Assembly (NCBI GenBank): GCA_947683625.1
Contig: CANTUR010000124.1
Coordinates: 2,206,001-2,270,000, forward strand
Direction: 5' to 3'
From: Mallotus nudiflorus
Taxonomy: Eukaryota; Streptophyta; Magnoliopsida; Malpighiales; Euphorbiaceae
Length of the DNA stretch: 64,000 nt
Shown here: positions 11,833-24,500 of the stretch, piece after piece
Layout of the letters: each line of letters opens with the position of its first letter
Position numbering within the stretch: position 1 is the first letter of the stretch
Program-made: the position numbers and the translations under genes
Notes under the pieces: model-generated
What the model was told of the DNA's origin: nothing
What the model saw: the letters and a program-made list of their open reading frames with translations, nothing else
Databases searched by the model: none

Positions 11833-12311
11833 TGATACCCCACATATATATTCCTATTTAATTAAGGTCTTTATTTTCTATACAGGTTATTCGAAAAAGG
11901 GAAGGTAACTAGAGGCATTCAAGGAAGTTTCCTTATGAAAAAAAACTCCCAAAATAAGAAGGAACATTCTCCTATTTGGTCTAGGATTTCTATCCAAAGA
12001 GAAATACTACTCCTTTTAGGTTTAAGTATCACTATTACTATAAATATGACTCCATATCCCTTATTCTCATTTATTCTATACTTTTATATTCTATTGCTCT
12101 CCTTTTCTCTCTAAATTCCCTTTATATATTTTGATTTAGATATCAGAAGATTTGTGGGGATCCATCCCATCTCTCACCTTGCTTTTCAATGATCATTTGT
12201 AAAGTTGCAGCTTAAAAATTCTGGAAAGCAAATTATCAATTTGAATTCATTATGCGTGATTCAAATTATTATTTACTTTTATCTATTCTTGATATCCCAT
12301 AAACTTCAACA
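11833..12311 (+). repeat. Putative 3' LTR of the Tat gypsy element
   Basis: A purine-rich tract (agtggggggaact, about 11818-11830) precedes TGATACCCCACATA at 11833, as expected for a polypurine tract next to a 3' LTR. Inside is a TATA-like tataaatatg (about 12039-12048). The proposed end is AACTTCAACA at 12311. The 5' LTR is not in the window, so the ends cannot be confirmed by comparison; the right boundary is the weakest part. Confidence 0.45.
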
Positions 12312-14001
12312 TCTTAAGCATCATTAGTTGGATTTAAATACAACCTAACATTAAATTAAGGACCTTATATGTGGGAACATTAAAGAATTATGAAGCATGT
12401 TAATTAATTGACTTCTAATTCTTAATTTCGTTCTATATTACATCACACGAAACATGAACCACAAACATACTTTAATTTTCTATCAAAATCTAGGCATGAA
12501 GCATGATCATGCTCCTTGACGACTATATTTGACTTAAATGTGTAATTTTTTAACAAGTTATTATTATTGATTACTACTGAAATTAAAAAAAATACAATGA
12601 CTGTGATTTTTCTATACAATTTAGTTTAATTTATAAAATTTAACAAAAAAATATATTATCTAATAAATTATTTATAAGTTTGTCATAAGTTGTATTATTA
12701 ATTAAATTGATTAAAAAATAAATGTACATGCACAATCTTTAAAACAGAGTTAAATAACAAAAAATAGCGTGGGGAAGGTGGACTCGATGTACAAATATCA
12801 ATAAAAAAAGGGTGGAAATTTGGTTAGATTCCAAATTGCCTAACAATTACTCAAATTCTGTTGGGAAGCAAACAAAATAATTGTATTTAGTTTGTTGTTG
12901 ATCGAGCTGTAACTCGTTGGACTAATTAAAATAATTAATTCAATATCATTAAATTTTATTCACTTTTTTATATAATTACATATATTTTCTTTGTTGTTTT
13001 AATTTAATAATCGAGTTCAATTGGTAGTATGCAAAAGTTAATCCAGAAATAGTAAAACTTTTATTAATTGCATTAACCAAGTAAAATCTAACTACCTCAA
13101 TTTGTTTAATAAGTATTTTTCTGTATATATATCTTCGCTTTTTCATAGTCGAATTATTTAAACACTTAAGTTAAAATTTAAAAAAATAAATATTTCAATT
13201 AAAAGTAATTTTTTTTATATATATTTCCATTTTTCTTACCCAAACTATCTAAATTAACTTTAAATATAAATTATTTACATCTCATAAATTTTAAAATAAC
13301 TTTATATTTATACTATGTTGCGGTGTTATTTTCACCTTTTAATTAAACAATTTTTATACCATAAATTTTCAAAAATTAATTTAAATAATAATTTATTTTC
13401 TTAATAATTTAGATAAAATTTTAAAAGTATTATCTAAAAGAATTATAAGTAAATAATTTAAAAATAAAATATCAAATTCCAATTTTTTTTTAAAATTGAA
13501 AGGAAAAAGTAAAAATTTAAACTATTTTAAAGAGAAATTATGAACATTAACCTATTCAACCTTTCCCAAATTCTTAAAGTTAACCTTAATAGAAAATTTT
13601 CAAGGTGTATCTTTTTTGGCACCTGCTATTGCTCTCCTCTCAACACATCGCTGCTACTTTGACACCTCCTTCTCTTCCACCATTTCTATAAAATTGCCAA
13701 CAATTTACCTATTTTTATTCATTTTTTTTACATATTTCAATACTTAATATTTCAATAAAAGATAATAATACATATTGCACATAACAATACTATAGTGTAT
13801 TGCTAGTCTACAATAAATTACCATATTAGTTTCTAAAATTTTTTTAATTTTTTTTTTACCTTTAATACAAGAGGACTATCATCTTGAAAAAGATCATTTT
13901 GAAAATTTAAACTCCCACCGTAACATTATCCTTCAATAAAACCCAATTTTCCATTTAGGATAAAAAGAATCTCCACCATCAAATAACATCCAATCGACGG
14001 C
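12312..14001. other. Intergenic, AT-rich, no gene seen
   Basis: Long A/T runs, no open reading frame with recognisable domains, and no clear transposon ends. The last few hundred bases are the upstream region of the phosphofructokinase gene. Confidence 0.6.
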
Positions 14002-14009
14002 TATAAATA
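14002..14009 (+). promoter_or_regulatory. TATA box of the PFK gene
   Basis: The string tataaata sits in ggctataaataggcc, 51-58 bases upstream of the start codon at 14060. A pyrimidine-rich stretch (cctctcttccacctccctcc) follows, which would place transcription start at about 14035-14045. Its position and sequence fit a plant core promoter. Confidence 0.75.
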
Positions 14010-14059
14010 GGCCTCTCTTCCACCTCCCTCCAACATTCACATGCACACCAAGCCAAAAA

Positions 14060-17000
14060 ATGGACACCATTTCTAGCTCAGCTTCACTCTCTACTCCAAG
14101 GTTTCGGTGCTTTGATCCTACAAACTCTTATCACCATGGAACCCATGATCACGGCTACAGGCCTTACTTCTTGACCACCTTCTCTTCACCATCACATAAC
14201 TCTACTAAAACTACTACTAGAGACGATCCTACTAAAGAAAGTATGATAAATTCTACCAAATATGAGCCTAAAATTGTCACTGGTCCAGCTGGTTACGTTC
14301 TTGAAGATGTTCCTCATTTGAAAGATTATATATCTGATCATAAGCTCCCAGTAATTATAGATGGTTTCAGTTTTTTATTTTTTCTTGGAGTTGTTTTTGT
14401 GTTTATTAATGTATTTTTGTTGTTTTGGTCTTTGATGCAGACATATCCCAATCCTTTACAAGACAATCCTGCATATTCTGCTGTTAAGTAAGTTTCTATC
14501 CTTAAAGTTTGGTTAAACATTGATGCTTTGGAGAGTTGTCTCTTGTAGGATTAGAGAAAAATGTTGATCCATGTATCATGAAATTCTGTTTTGCCAGGCA
14601 GTATTTTGTTAATGAAGATGATACTGTAGCTACCAAGGTAAATCTAATTACCAAATTTGTTGTTAATTACATGTTTATAATGTTTGAAAGGTCTAAAAAT
14701 GGAAGAATCAAAAGGGGTTTTCAAAGAAATGAAACTTCATGCCACTAGTGATATGATTTTGCAAGCATTCAGTTTTTCAATCGAATACTTGGACATGATT
14801 TGTTCCTGATGGGACTAATATATGTTAAGTTGTTGACCATCACTGCAATTATTGTAGTTTTGTTCTGTTTAATACGTGCAGATTGTTGTACAAAAAGAGA
14901 GCTCAAGAGGAACACATTTCAGGCGTGCTGGTCCTCGTCAGAAGGTTTAGATTTTAAATTTTACTTGGTTTTTTATTGATGAATGATAGATTGGTCATAT
15001 GTTACTGCTTTTTTTCTCAGGTGTATTTCGACTCAGACGAAGTGCACGCATGTATTGTGACATGTGGTGGTCTATGTCCAGGTTTAAACACAGTGATTAG
15101 GGAATTAGTATGTGGCTTACATTACATGTATGGTGTCAACAGAATTCTTGGAATTGAGGTAGAATAATCATACACTTGTCTCTTATCCTCGGTGGAATAT
15201 TTTTTTGTGCATCCTTTTATCATGATCTTGTCAATAGCAAGTATGCTAGTTTATTGTGATATATATATGTGAAATTTGGCAAGAGGTTTAATTTGTGAAA
15301 ACAGGGAGGATTCAAGGGATTTTATGCTAGGAATACAATTCATTTGTCTCCAAAGGCTGTGAATGATATCCATAAGCGTGGCGGCACCATTCTTGGCACC
15401 TCAAGAGGAGGTTATGATACATCAAAGATAGTTGACAGCATTCAGGACCGTGGCATAAACCAGGTTTAATTTTTCTTTTTTCTTTCTTTTTTTTTTTTTT
15501 TTTAAGAAAACCAGAGATGATTTTTCTGCATGGAATAATCTTCTTTTAGTTCATGTACCTATCATGGCAAGCAATTCATATTTGTGAATAAGGATGATGA
15601 TTTATTTCAGGTGTATATAATCGGAGGGGATGGAACTCAAAGAGGAACTTCAGTGATTTTTGAGGTAACTGCATGCGGACAAGGATTCTTATGCATTTTT
15701 TTTCCCAGACTATTTGTGCACATCAGCAAGTTGATTTTCTATATTATCCTAGAATGTAATTATATATGCAACACATTTGGAAGCAGGAAATCAGAAGACG
15801 AGGCCTCAAAGTTGCTGTGGCTGGCATTCCGAAGACAATCGATAATGACATCCCGGTATTCTTCTTGTCAAAACTTCTGGACAATGACAGGACTCAACCA
15901 ATCTCTGAGACAAATGCCCACCGGAAACTTTTTTCTTAATGGTTGTTATGCACTTTTAATTCAGGTTATAGACAAGTCCTTCGGTTTTGATACTGCTGTT
16001 GAGGAGGCTCAGCGAGCTATTAATGCAGCGCATGTTGAAGCTGAGAGCTTTGAGAATGGTATTGGCCTTGTCAAGTTAATGGGCCGGCATAGTGGTGAGC
16101 TCTGAATCTTAAGAATTTGAGTAATATCATGTTGGACGCATGATCAAGCAGCATCTTAAGCTTTTAAATAATATTTTGTTGAAAAAGAGAGCTAGTTGTG
16201 CTTTAACAGAAACTAAAGGTGTGCAAATAGACATCATTTCTGTTACTTGCTAGAGCACCATATACCACTGTCATTTGACATGTTTTATATTTCAACATCT
16301 TGTTCCTGCTTTCAGAATCTAAAATTAATTTCTTGCACAGGATTTATAGCGATGTATGCTACTCTTGCCAGCCGCGATGTAGATTGTTGCTTGATTCCAG
16401 AATCACCCTTTTACCTTGAAGGCCCTGGTGGACTGTTTGAATGCATTAGAAAAAGACTAAAAGAACATGGTCACATGGTTATTGTAATTGCTGAAGGTGC
16501 AGGACAAGAGCTGCTTTCTGAAAGTATGCAAACCATGGACAAGCAGGATGATTCAGGAAACAAGCTACTCCAAGATATTGGTCTGTGGATTTCCCAGAAG
16601 ATTAAAGTATGAATGATTAAACTATTTTGCTGTATCCTTTAAGTGACATATATCATAATTTATGTGCTCGTTAATGATTGACTGATTGCTTTTGCAGGAT
16701 CACTTTGCAAAAGTCGAAAAGATGAATATCACTCTCAAATACATTGGTAAGTCTACTAAAATTTCCCTTCATCTCTAGTATTTATGTTTAATCCAATGGC
16801 TATTATGAAACAATCATTGAGAGTTTTAAGCAATGAATTGCCTGTATGGCAGATCCTACTTACATGATCCGTGCGGTTCCAAGCAATGCATCTGATAATG
16901 TATATTGCACTCTACTGGCTCACAGTGCCGTTCATGGTGCAATGGCAGGTTATACAGGGTTCACAGTGGGTCCTGTTAATGGAAGACATGCTTACATTCC

Positions 17001-17411
17001 ATTTCATGTGAGTTCCTATATGATTGTTTTATTCTCATTCATGGGTTTTGGGTGCAAACAAGTTAAAGAACTAAAGAGGAGTTCATTATATGAGTCGTAC
17101 TTTACATAAGATTCAGAAGTCTTGCAACTATGCTCATGATTTTCATTGCTAATGCCTCGTACGTTCAAGTGGTTGCATGTTTCTTATTGAATTAATTTCA
17201 CTTATATGTATATACATGGTACATGCAGAGGGTGACTGAAAGAAGGAACAGGGTTGTGATTACTGATAGGATGTGGGCAAGACTTCTTTCTTCAACACAT
17301 CAACCAAGCTTTCTGGATCCTATGCATGTCATTGAAGATGCATTAGAAGAAGAACTAGACACCTCATTACTAAACGGGGCGAGTCCCGCGGATACAGTGT
17401 CAGCCGAGTAA
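14060..17411 (+). CDS. PFK3: ATP-dependent 6-phosphofructokinase, PFK3 type (13 exons, 547 aa)
   Basis: The enzyme phosphorylates fructose 6-phosphate to fructose 1,6-bisphosphate with ATP, the committed step of glycolysis. Exons inferred from GT-AG sites and reading frame: 14060-14350, 14441-14487, 14598-14637, 14882-14944, 15021-15158, 15305-15463, 15611-15664, 15787-15855, 15965-16094, 16341-16606, 16698-16746, 16853-17007, 17229-17411. They total 1644 nt with no internal stop. Motifs: GGDGT at residues 251-255 (the ATP form; PPi enzymes have GGDDT), PKTIDNDI at 279-286, MGRHSG at 326-331, CLIPE and EGAGQ in exon 10. The wording VYFDSDEVHACIVTCGGLCP matches the cytosolic PFK3/6/7 group. 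The first 70 residues are Ser/Thr/His-rich and longer than I expect for that group (about 480-490 aa). I cannot say whether this is a targeting signal. The start has no competing upstream ATG after the TATA box. The PFK3 label is by memory of the family. Confidence 0.93.
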
Positions 17412-18547
17412 AATGAACAACACCACTATCTATCAATTTGAGAACTTCCATATGGAGATATCGAACTTCAAAGACATGTCAATTTCCCTTTCTCAATCAG
17501 TTTTAACATGTTATTATACCCTCTTGTGCAGTAGTTCAGTGTCTCTGTTATGGTTTTAGGAGAAGCATGTGTTGATAAGTTATGAGCCGCCATGGAAATC
17601 TCATATATAATATTTTGGGTATGAATTTATATTGTTGTAGTTTATGAGAAGCACCTTTTGATCAGCTCTGAGCTGACATGAGAATGTAGCACGTATTGCA
17701 TTTTAGAGGTGAAAATTCAGCAAGTTGTCAAAGCTAGTTGGTTATGTTGAATAATTTCCTGTTCCAGTAGTGAAATCTGCCAAATCTCAGTTTCATTGAA
17801 ATGAAAGTACCAAATTACCATGACATCTAAAACAGCATTTCTCAGCACTGTCTGAGACTTTGAGCTGAGATCCTAATCTCTTATTTTATATAGGTTTTTT
17901 TTTTATATATTTTTTTTAACAAGGTCGCTTATTAGTATTTCAAAATTAAATTCTAAATAAGGGTGTGAAATCGACTAAATATTATTTTTGATTTCAAGCT
18001 TTGACTTTGGTTTAGACATTATTAGTTATAGATTTTTATACATTCGGTTATAATATTATTATAAATACATGTCAACTTTATTATAAAAATGCTACATTTA
18101 TTTTAAAATACTAAATTTTATATCATATGAACATAGATAACCAACTAATTTATTAGTTTAAAAAAAGAGTTTTTAAGTTAAGTTTCAATAAAATTTAAAT
18201 TCTTTCTGAATTTAAATTCTCAAATGCATCCAATAGCTTGCGACTCAACTTCACTCGATTGCATTCTGAATTAACTCGATTGTACCCGGGTCACCAGGAG
18301 AGAAGGTGGTCACAGATGACACTTTGTGGGGACAAGAAGTCAGCGCACTTATGAATTATGAGCAACAGGAAGTTAGCGCACTGCTGCAAATTACCCCGTT
18401 GGAAGTCAACCAAAACGTAACCGTATTGCTTCTGGTTTTTGAACTTGGCGGGTTTCCTATTTCCTACAATTCCGAAATTTTCAGAATTAGGGTTTTAGCA
18501 TCTCCACGAAAATTAAGGGTTTTACAAACACACAATTTCTCAGTCTA
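17412..18547. other. PFK 3' UTR and spacer before RADA
   Basis: About 300 bases after the PFK stop look like 3' UTR. From about 17880 the sequence is AT-rich. A GC-richer stretch at about 18240-18480 directly upstream of RADA probably holds its promoter and 5' UTR. I see no good TATA box and no convincing extra gene. Confidence 0.5.
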
Positions 18548-21500
18548 ATGCAAATTACAGACATGAAATCCATAAAATTATTCTGTAATCACAAAAACCT
18601 CATTTCCTTATGCCCAATCAAAACCTTCAACCATTTCTCATTTCATCCCCGCCGATTCCACTCCACCGCTGCTCGTTTCTTCACCGGAGACTCCAGCAGT
18701 CTCGCCGTCGAATCCGCCATACCTAACTCCGACGACACAAAAAATGACCGTCAAGTGTGGAGCAGCTACAATCCACTCTCAGGAACAACTGTAACACAAA
18801 AAGTGAAAATTACGGATTCAAATAGTGAAAGCGAGGATTTGAGAGATAAAAAAGAAAACAAAATGGGATTAATGCGTTACAGTAATGAAAATGAGGAATT
18901 GGTGAAGGAGAAGAGGTACAATAATTATACTAACAGAAAGAAAGGAAAGAGTAAATCTATTTTCGTGTGTGAGAGTTGTGGAATTGAAGAAAACCAATGG
19001 TGGGGGTTTTGTAGAAGTTGCAGGAAGGCGGGAACAATGAAGCGGTTTTCAGAAAGAGATGTTGGGAGTGGGAACAGTGGAGTGAGTGGAGCTGTGGTTT
19101 CTGAAAATATGGTTAGGACTTGGTTACCACAGAAGGCTATTGAGACGCAACCGATGAGGTTGAAAGATGTGAATCAGAGGATGAATCTGTTGAATTGGAA
19201 GATTCCTTTGTAAGTAATTGTTTTCATAGGTTTTTGTTGAATTAGACAATTGAAAATGGTTTAATGTGTGTGACTGTGTGTAATGCTATGCACATTGTTT
19301 CTATGTGTAGTTAGGCTGTAAAGACTTCTGTTCTTCGTTTTGTTGATTGGAAAGAAAAGTAGTCTGCTTTATGTTCTTGTTTTCTTGGAAATATGGGGTT
19401 ATATTAACTAAAACCAAATAATATGATTTTTTGTTGGCTATATGTTGCTGCTGTAATGGTGACCAGTGGCATGGTAAATTGGTGATTGGAGAATTGGATG
19501 TTGCTTTTCTTTTTTAATTCTATTTTAATGTTTAGTCAGTCACTTTCCGTTTTAGGTCCTTCCATTTTTTGCTTTTGCAAGCATGGTGAAGTTGGCCATT
19601 AAAGATGCACAGGGATGTCTTGCAATCAATTTATGTTAAAAAGGATGTTTGTCATGTCATCTATTTTGAACAGGATCAGTGCTAAACCTGATAGCATCTT
19701 ATCACTGTTTAGAAGTTCTTGTGGTTACTTGCCCAGGATTTTACCATTTATGGACAATCTTGGCTTGCAACTAACTTCCCTTCTATTGAGAATTCCTGGC
19801 TATAATTTCATTCTGTCCATTGGGAGATTACTTTTATTCTTATCATGAAGTAGGCCTAACTTGTGGGCACACATCCATATCTGTTTTGCAATGGAAGATG
19901 GCTACAGTAACATTAAGGTTTTGCAAATAAGATACAGTTTACTTGTACAGTACAACTTCTAATATTAAATTCATAGCTGGTCCTAAATAGTTTTTTTTTT
20001 TCTTGACATTTTTTTTAAAATTTTTAATTGCTTGTTTTTAATAGTTTAATTAGAATTTATTGCATCTTTCATTAGAGGAATATGGTTGGGTACTCTGTGT
20101 CATGTCATGTAAATTTGGTGAAATCATTTTCAGACCTGGACTATTTGGAAGTGAAGTTGCCAGGGTGCTTGGTGGTGGCATTGTTCCAGGTTCGTGCAGA
20201 TTTTCACTTTTTAATGTTTTACATAATTACTGCTTCAAGATATTGCTTTTTGGAATGACTTATCAGTTTATGAAAATCCTAATCAGCTTCAAGTTGTTGT
20301 GCAGTCAGCAGCATAATATTGAAATTAAAAGATTTAATTTCTGTTAGTTCTCTATTTTTTGTGATGCTAACAAGTTGAAAATATCATGTTAACATATAAA
20401 CTGGATTTTCCTAGCTATGCAACAAGCAAAAGAAATGACAATATTTTATTTCTTGTTTTACTAAACGTGGAATCTTTTTTTAATATTAGTTCTTTATTAT
20501 TCCATAATTTTCTTAACTATAACAATATAGAAGTCATTAGGATTGAAGAATTATATGGGAGTTCATCTTGTTGGATTGATGGTGGAAGTTATTTTCATTT
20601 AATGATAAAACTTTCTGCAGTTGCCAAAAACAAATGCAATGCACCAGCTATTATATTTATTGGATTCTTTCAAAGTTAGAACTCAGAATAAGTCTTTCTT
20701 GTATTATCTATAGTCATATCTTTTCCCCACATACTTTTTTTATATGAGGAAAGTGAATTATTAAATAAAGTATAAAATAACAAGGATAATAAGATATCCT
20801 CATAGAACAAAATAACTATAAACAACTATGTAGATAATGCTTGAGGCCATTTAATTGACATTGGTTTGTTTGATTTCAAGAGAATTTTATTTTATGATCC
20901 TATAGAATCACTCTTAAGGCTCCATTATTAGGGATCAGAGATCAGGAACATAGATCAGTGCTTCATTTTTTTTTTCTGAGCTTTTGTTACACTGGAATGA
21001 ACATCATTATTCATGAACACAAAAGACCAAAAACGAAAAATGACTGAACTATTACCTGAGAGACCTAGAATGGAATGAAAGACAATTCCAATTCCCATTT
21101 TCACTTGGTCATCCCCGCCATAACAAATGTGGCGTAAGTTCTTAATATCTTGTTTCTTTTGCATGGGTATGAGATTTGGATTTCGCACCAATGTTCTGTC
21201 TTGGATGTTAGATTTTAGTTGATTATATCTTCTTTGCCTAGATATTTTGTCTGGAAAGTATTTAGTTTTTATGTTTTAATTTACAGTTGTTTTGTAGGAG
21301 GTGAATAACTCCAACTCATTATATCTTCATACCTTTTTGCATTTGAAGGTTCTTTGATTTTGATTGGTGGTGATCCTGGGGTTGGCAAAAGTACTTTATT
21401 ATTGCAGGTATAAATTTCTTGTAATATGTTTGGTTGATATGCTTTTACTTGTGTGGATGTTTTAACTTTATTGCTTACCTTAGACATGATTTGTTTCCAT

Positions 21501-24500
21501 GTTTCTGTTAAGTTTATAATTTACCTTTTTCTTCATCCTCCAATCCCCTCCAATCCCTTTATTAATGTTTTGTTCTCTTAACTCTTTAATATTTGAAGGT
21601 TGCTGCAATAGTAGCTGGAGGACAGGATGAAGATAAACGAGATCCAGTTGTGTATGTCTCTGGCGAAGAGGTTAGCATTTTTATTTTATTATTTTCATAT
21701 GCCAATTTTACTTTCTGGCCCACTGTCCCCTTTCAATGCCGTCACAATCTTGAAGAAAAAGGAAATTTACCATTTCCTTTCATTGTATACATATTGCTCT
21801 TTAATTGTTGCTATTACTTCTCTTAGTTTTGGTGAGATTTTTAAGATAACCCTTATTCTTCTTTCTATATTTTTAATCTTGCATAGAATGAGGAATATAA
21901 TTTTTAAATTTTATGTATTCAGGCTCACCGATCTGGGGTAAAATGCAGAAGGACTTGAAATTAGTATTGCAGTTGCTTGTATTGCTTTTTGGAAGCTACA
22001 ATTTAGCTGCTATAAAGCAGTATATATTTTTTCCAGAAGTAGCAGCTACAATAGTGTTGTCAATATGTGAGCATTATCTCACTTGATTCCTTTGTTGTGG
22101 CAGAGTGTTGAGCAAATTGTGAATAGGGCTGACCGTCTAAATATCGATGTGGAGGAACTTTTCTTGTATTCAAGTACTGATATTGAGGTCTGGAGCTTTA
22201 TTAACTGGATCGTAGTTAATGGTCAATTATGTTTCTTTCATATCATTTACTTTATGCGTTTGTAATTTCATTGTACTATGAGTCCATTCTCATATAAACC
22301 ATGCCATTGGTTTAGTTATCATGTGCACCAAATCTACCTTCTGACTGACATGAATCAATAAGAAGAGCTTTTTTTTTTTTTTTAACACATCTTGATCTGG
22401 AAGGCTTGCTTATACTAATAGCTATAATTTGCTTTCTTTCAGGACATATTAGCAAAAATTCAGCCTCTATCTCCTTGTGCTTTAATTATTGATTCAATTC
22501 AAACAGCTTATATACAAGGAGTTGCCGGAAGTGCTGGAGGAATATCTCAGGTTTGAGTCATTATGCACTAAATTGAACAAATGCAAGAAATTTTAGCTCA
22601 AGATACTCGGCCTCTATTAATTTCTTCTCTTTTACCATAATATATGGGAACATTAATTACTTTTATAGCATTGTATTGTGCCAAGTAACTCTTACATGTA
22701 AATCCCATCAACTTTACAATTGAAGCTATTGACAGCCCAGAAAGTTGAGGATAGCATTGGTGAGAGTGATGTCATCTGGATGTTTAACAGGTTAAGGAAT
22801 GCACATCAGCTTTGCTGCGTTTTGCCAAGAAGACAAACATACCGGTCCTTTTGGTGAGCATAAAATGTCCCAAATGTGTTAATTATATCTTCATTTCCTT
22901 TTACTGTCTTGGAACTGTAGGTAGGAATTTAAGAAGAATGATTGTCTTTAGTTAAAGAGACTGAATATGGTCCAGACTGATGTTTTGCATTAGTGATTAT
23001 ATTTCTATTAATATCAATGTTTTGCTTAACCTCTGGTGTTTTATTTCATGGCATACGCAATGCTCCCTCATACATGGTATGACAAGTGTTATTTTATTAT
23101 TTTTTGTAATTTTTAACCATTTATATTTGATTCTATTTGGTTATTTGGACTTTAATCTCTTGAGGAGAGAAAGTGAAAAAATGACTAATGATTAAAGATG
23201 ACTTTATTGATTACTTTAAGGTACGATCGTCTGTTTAGGTTTTAAATAATGACAATTAACACTTTTATTTTGGCGTGTTGCAATGTTACATCCCACTTCG
23301 CCACAGATATTTCAGAATCATAGGTCAAATCATCCATCACAGCTGTCACACTGTATCATGGGCCATTATAATTGTGTATATACTTTTCTTTTTTCTCAAA
23401 CTAATTTTTAATCAAGTGCTCCATAGGGATGTCTTCAGGATTCTCTTTCATATTCCAAGTGTCCTAATAATTAAATTTGAATCTTCACTTGCCATTCCTT
23501 TTTTTTTTTTTTTGTGGATATGTGGTTTCTTCATATCACCTTCATTTCTGATGAGTTTATGGATTAATTTTTGTTATCTTCGGTTTATTTACCTTTCTTC
23601 TTCACTTTTTTTTTTTTAATTCTTTCTTTTTCACTTTTAAAATTCTTTCTTTATTTATTCCTATGTAGTATTTATAGAGATGTCAGTTAGTATACCCTGT
23701 ATCTATAGATCTCTTCTGATTGTTGACAATGTGCAACGTTTAACTTACATAAAAAATAATTCATGCTTTTTATTTTTTTTAATTACGTTATTTCTTAATA
23801 TTTCACAGATTGGACATGTGAACAAGTCTGGTGATATAGCAGGGCCTCGGGTTTTGGAGCACATTGTCGATGTTGTTTTATATTTGGAAGTTGGTACCTT
23901 CTCACATATTCTTTTACTGGATAGCTGGTTAAGCTAAAATTTGTTTACATTGTGGATTTCTTTTTTTCTTTTGAATTTTTCCAATGTTAAGCTTTTTGGT
24001 GAATTCTTTTCATCTAAAGGTGTATGTTAGTTTAGATCTGCTTACATAAACTTCACTAGGTTTTTTGAACTCCTTTTATAGAATGACAGCTGTTTAATTT
24101 TGGTATTTAAACTATTTGTTTTAGTTAGTTTCAAAAAGCATTTTTTTTTACTGACCATTGTTATGCTACTTACTTCTAGGGAGAGAAGCAATCAACACAC
24201 CGGTTACTTCGTCCTGTGAAGAATCGGTTTGGATCCACTGATGAGGTATGCATAGTAGTGATGCTACAGACTTTTATTTTTTATTTTTAGCCGGTCACGT
24301 GGGCAATTCCACACCAACTTAGGACCTTGTTCATTAGTTTCCTCATGTTGATTGCTTGATCTTGCATTTCTAATTTCTTGCTGAATAACTGCACATGTTA
24401 TTGTCTGATCTTCTTTCTGGTATACCCTTTCTTTTTCAGTTTTTTAGGTTTTTTTTTTTTTTTTTTTTTAACCAGCTTATGTGCTGTTTGAATGGGAGAC

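Larger units (their letters stand above)
1..12311 (+). mobile_element. Ty3/gypsy (Tat lineage) retrotransposon remnant, 5' truncated by window edge
   Basis: Reading along the plus strand, I see pieces of an aspartic protease, reverse transcriptase, RNase H, a second archaeal-type RNase H and an integrase, in that order. The second RNase H placed before integrase is characteristic of the Tat/Ogre/Retand lineage of plant gypsy elements, as is the antisense reading frame downstream of integrase. The element is full of stop codons and frameshifts and cannot be autonomous. It is split by two later insertions, 1271-2803 and 3703-7052, each with an exact 5-bp target duplication, so its own sequence covers about 1-1270, 2804-3702 and 7053-12311. 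The 5' LTR and most of gag lie outside the window. The 3' end is placed at a putative LTR (11833-12311), which is less certain than the coding part. Confidence 0.85.

Noticed and set aside
18306..18548. 80-codon frame directly upstream of RADA as a possible extra exon or upstream gene
   Set aside because: It ends in a stop overlapping the RADA start in another frame and has no domain; it is more likely promoter and 5' UTR.
20060..20679. Open frames inside RADA introns as separate small genes
   Set aside because: They overlap RADA exon 2 or intron 2 in AT-rich sequence with no domain signatures; the exon structure explains the only conserved part.
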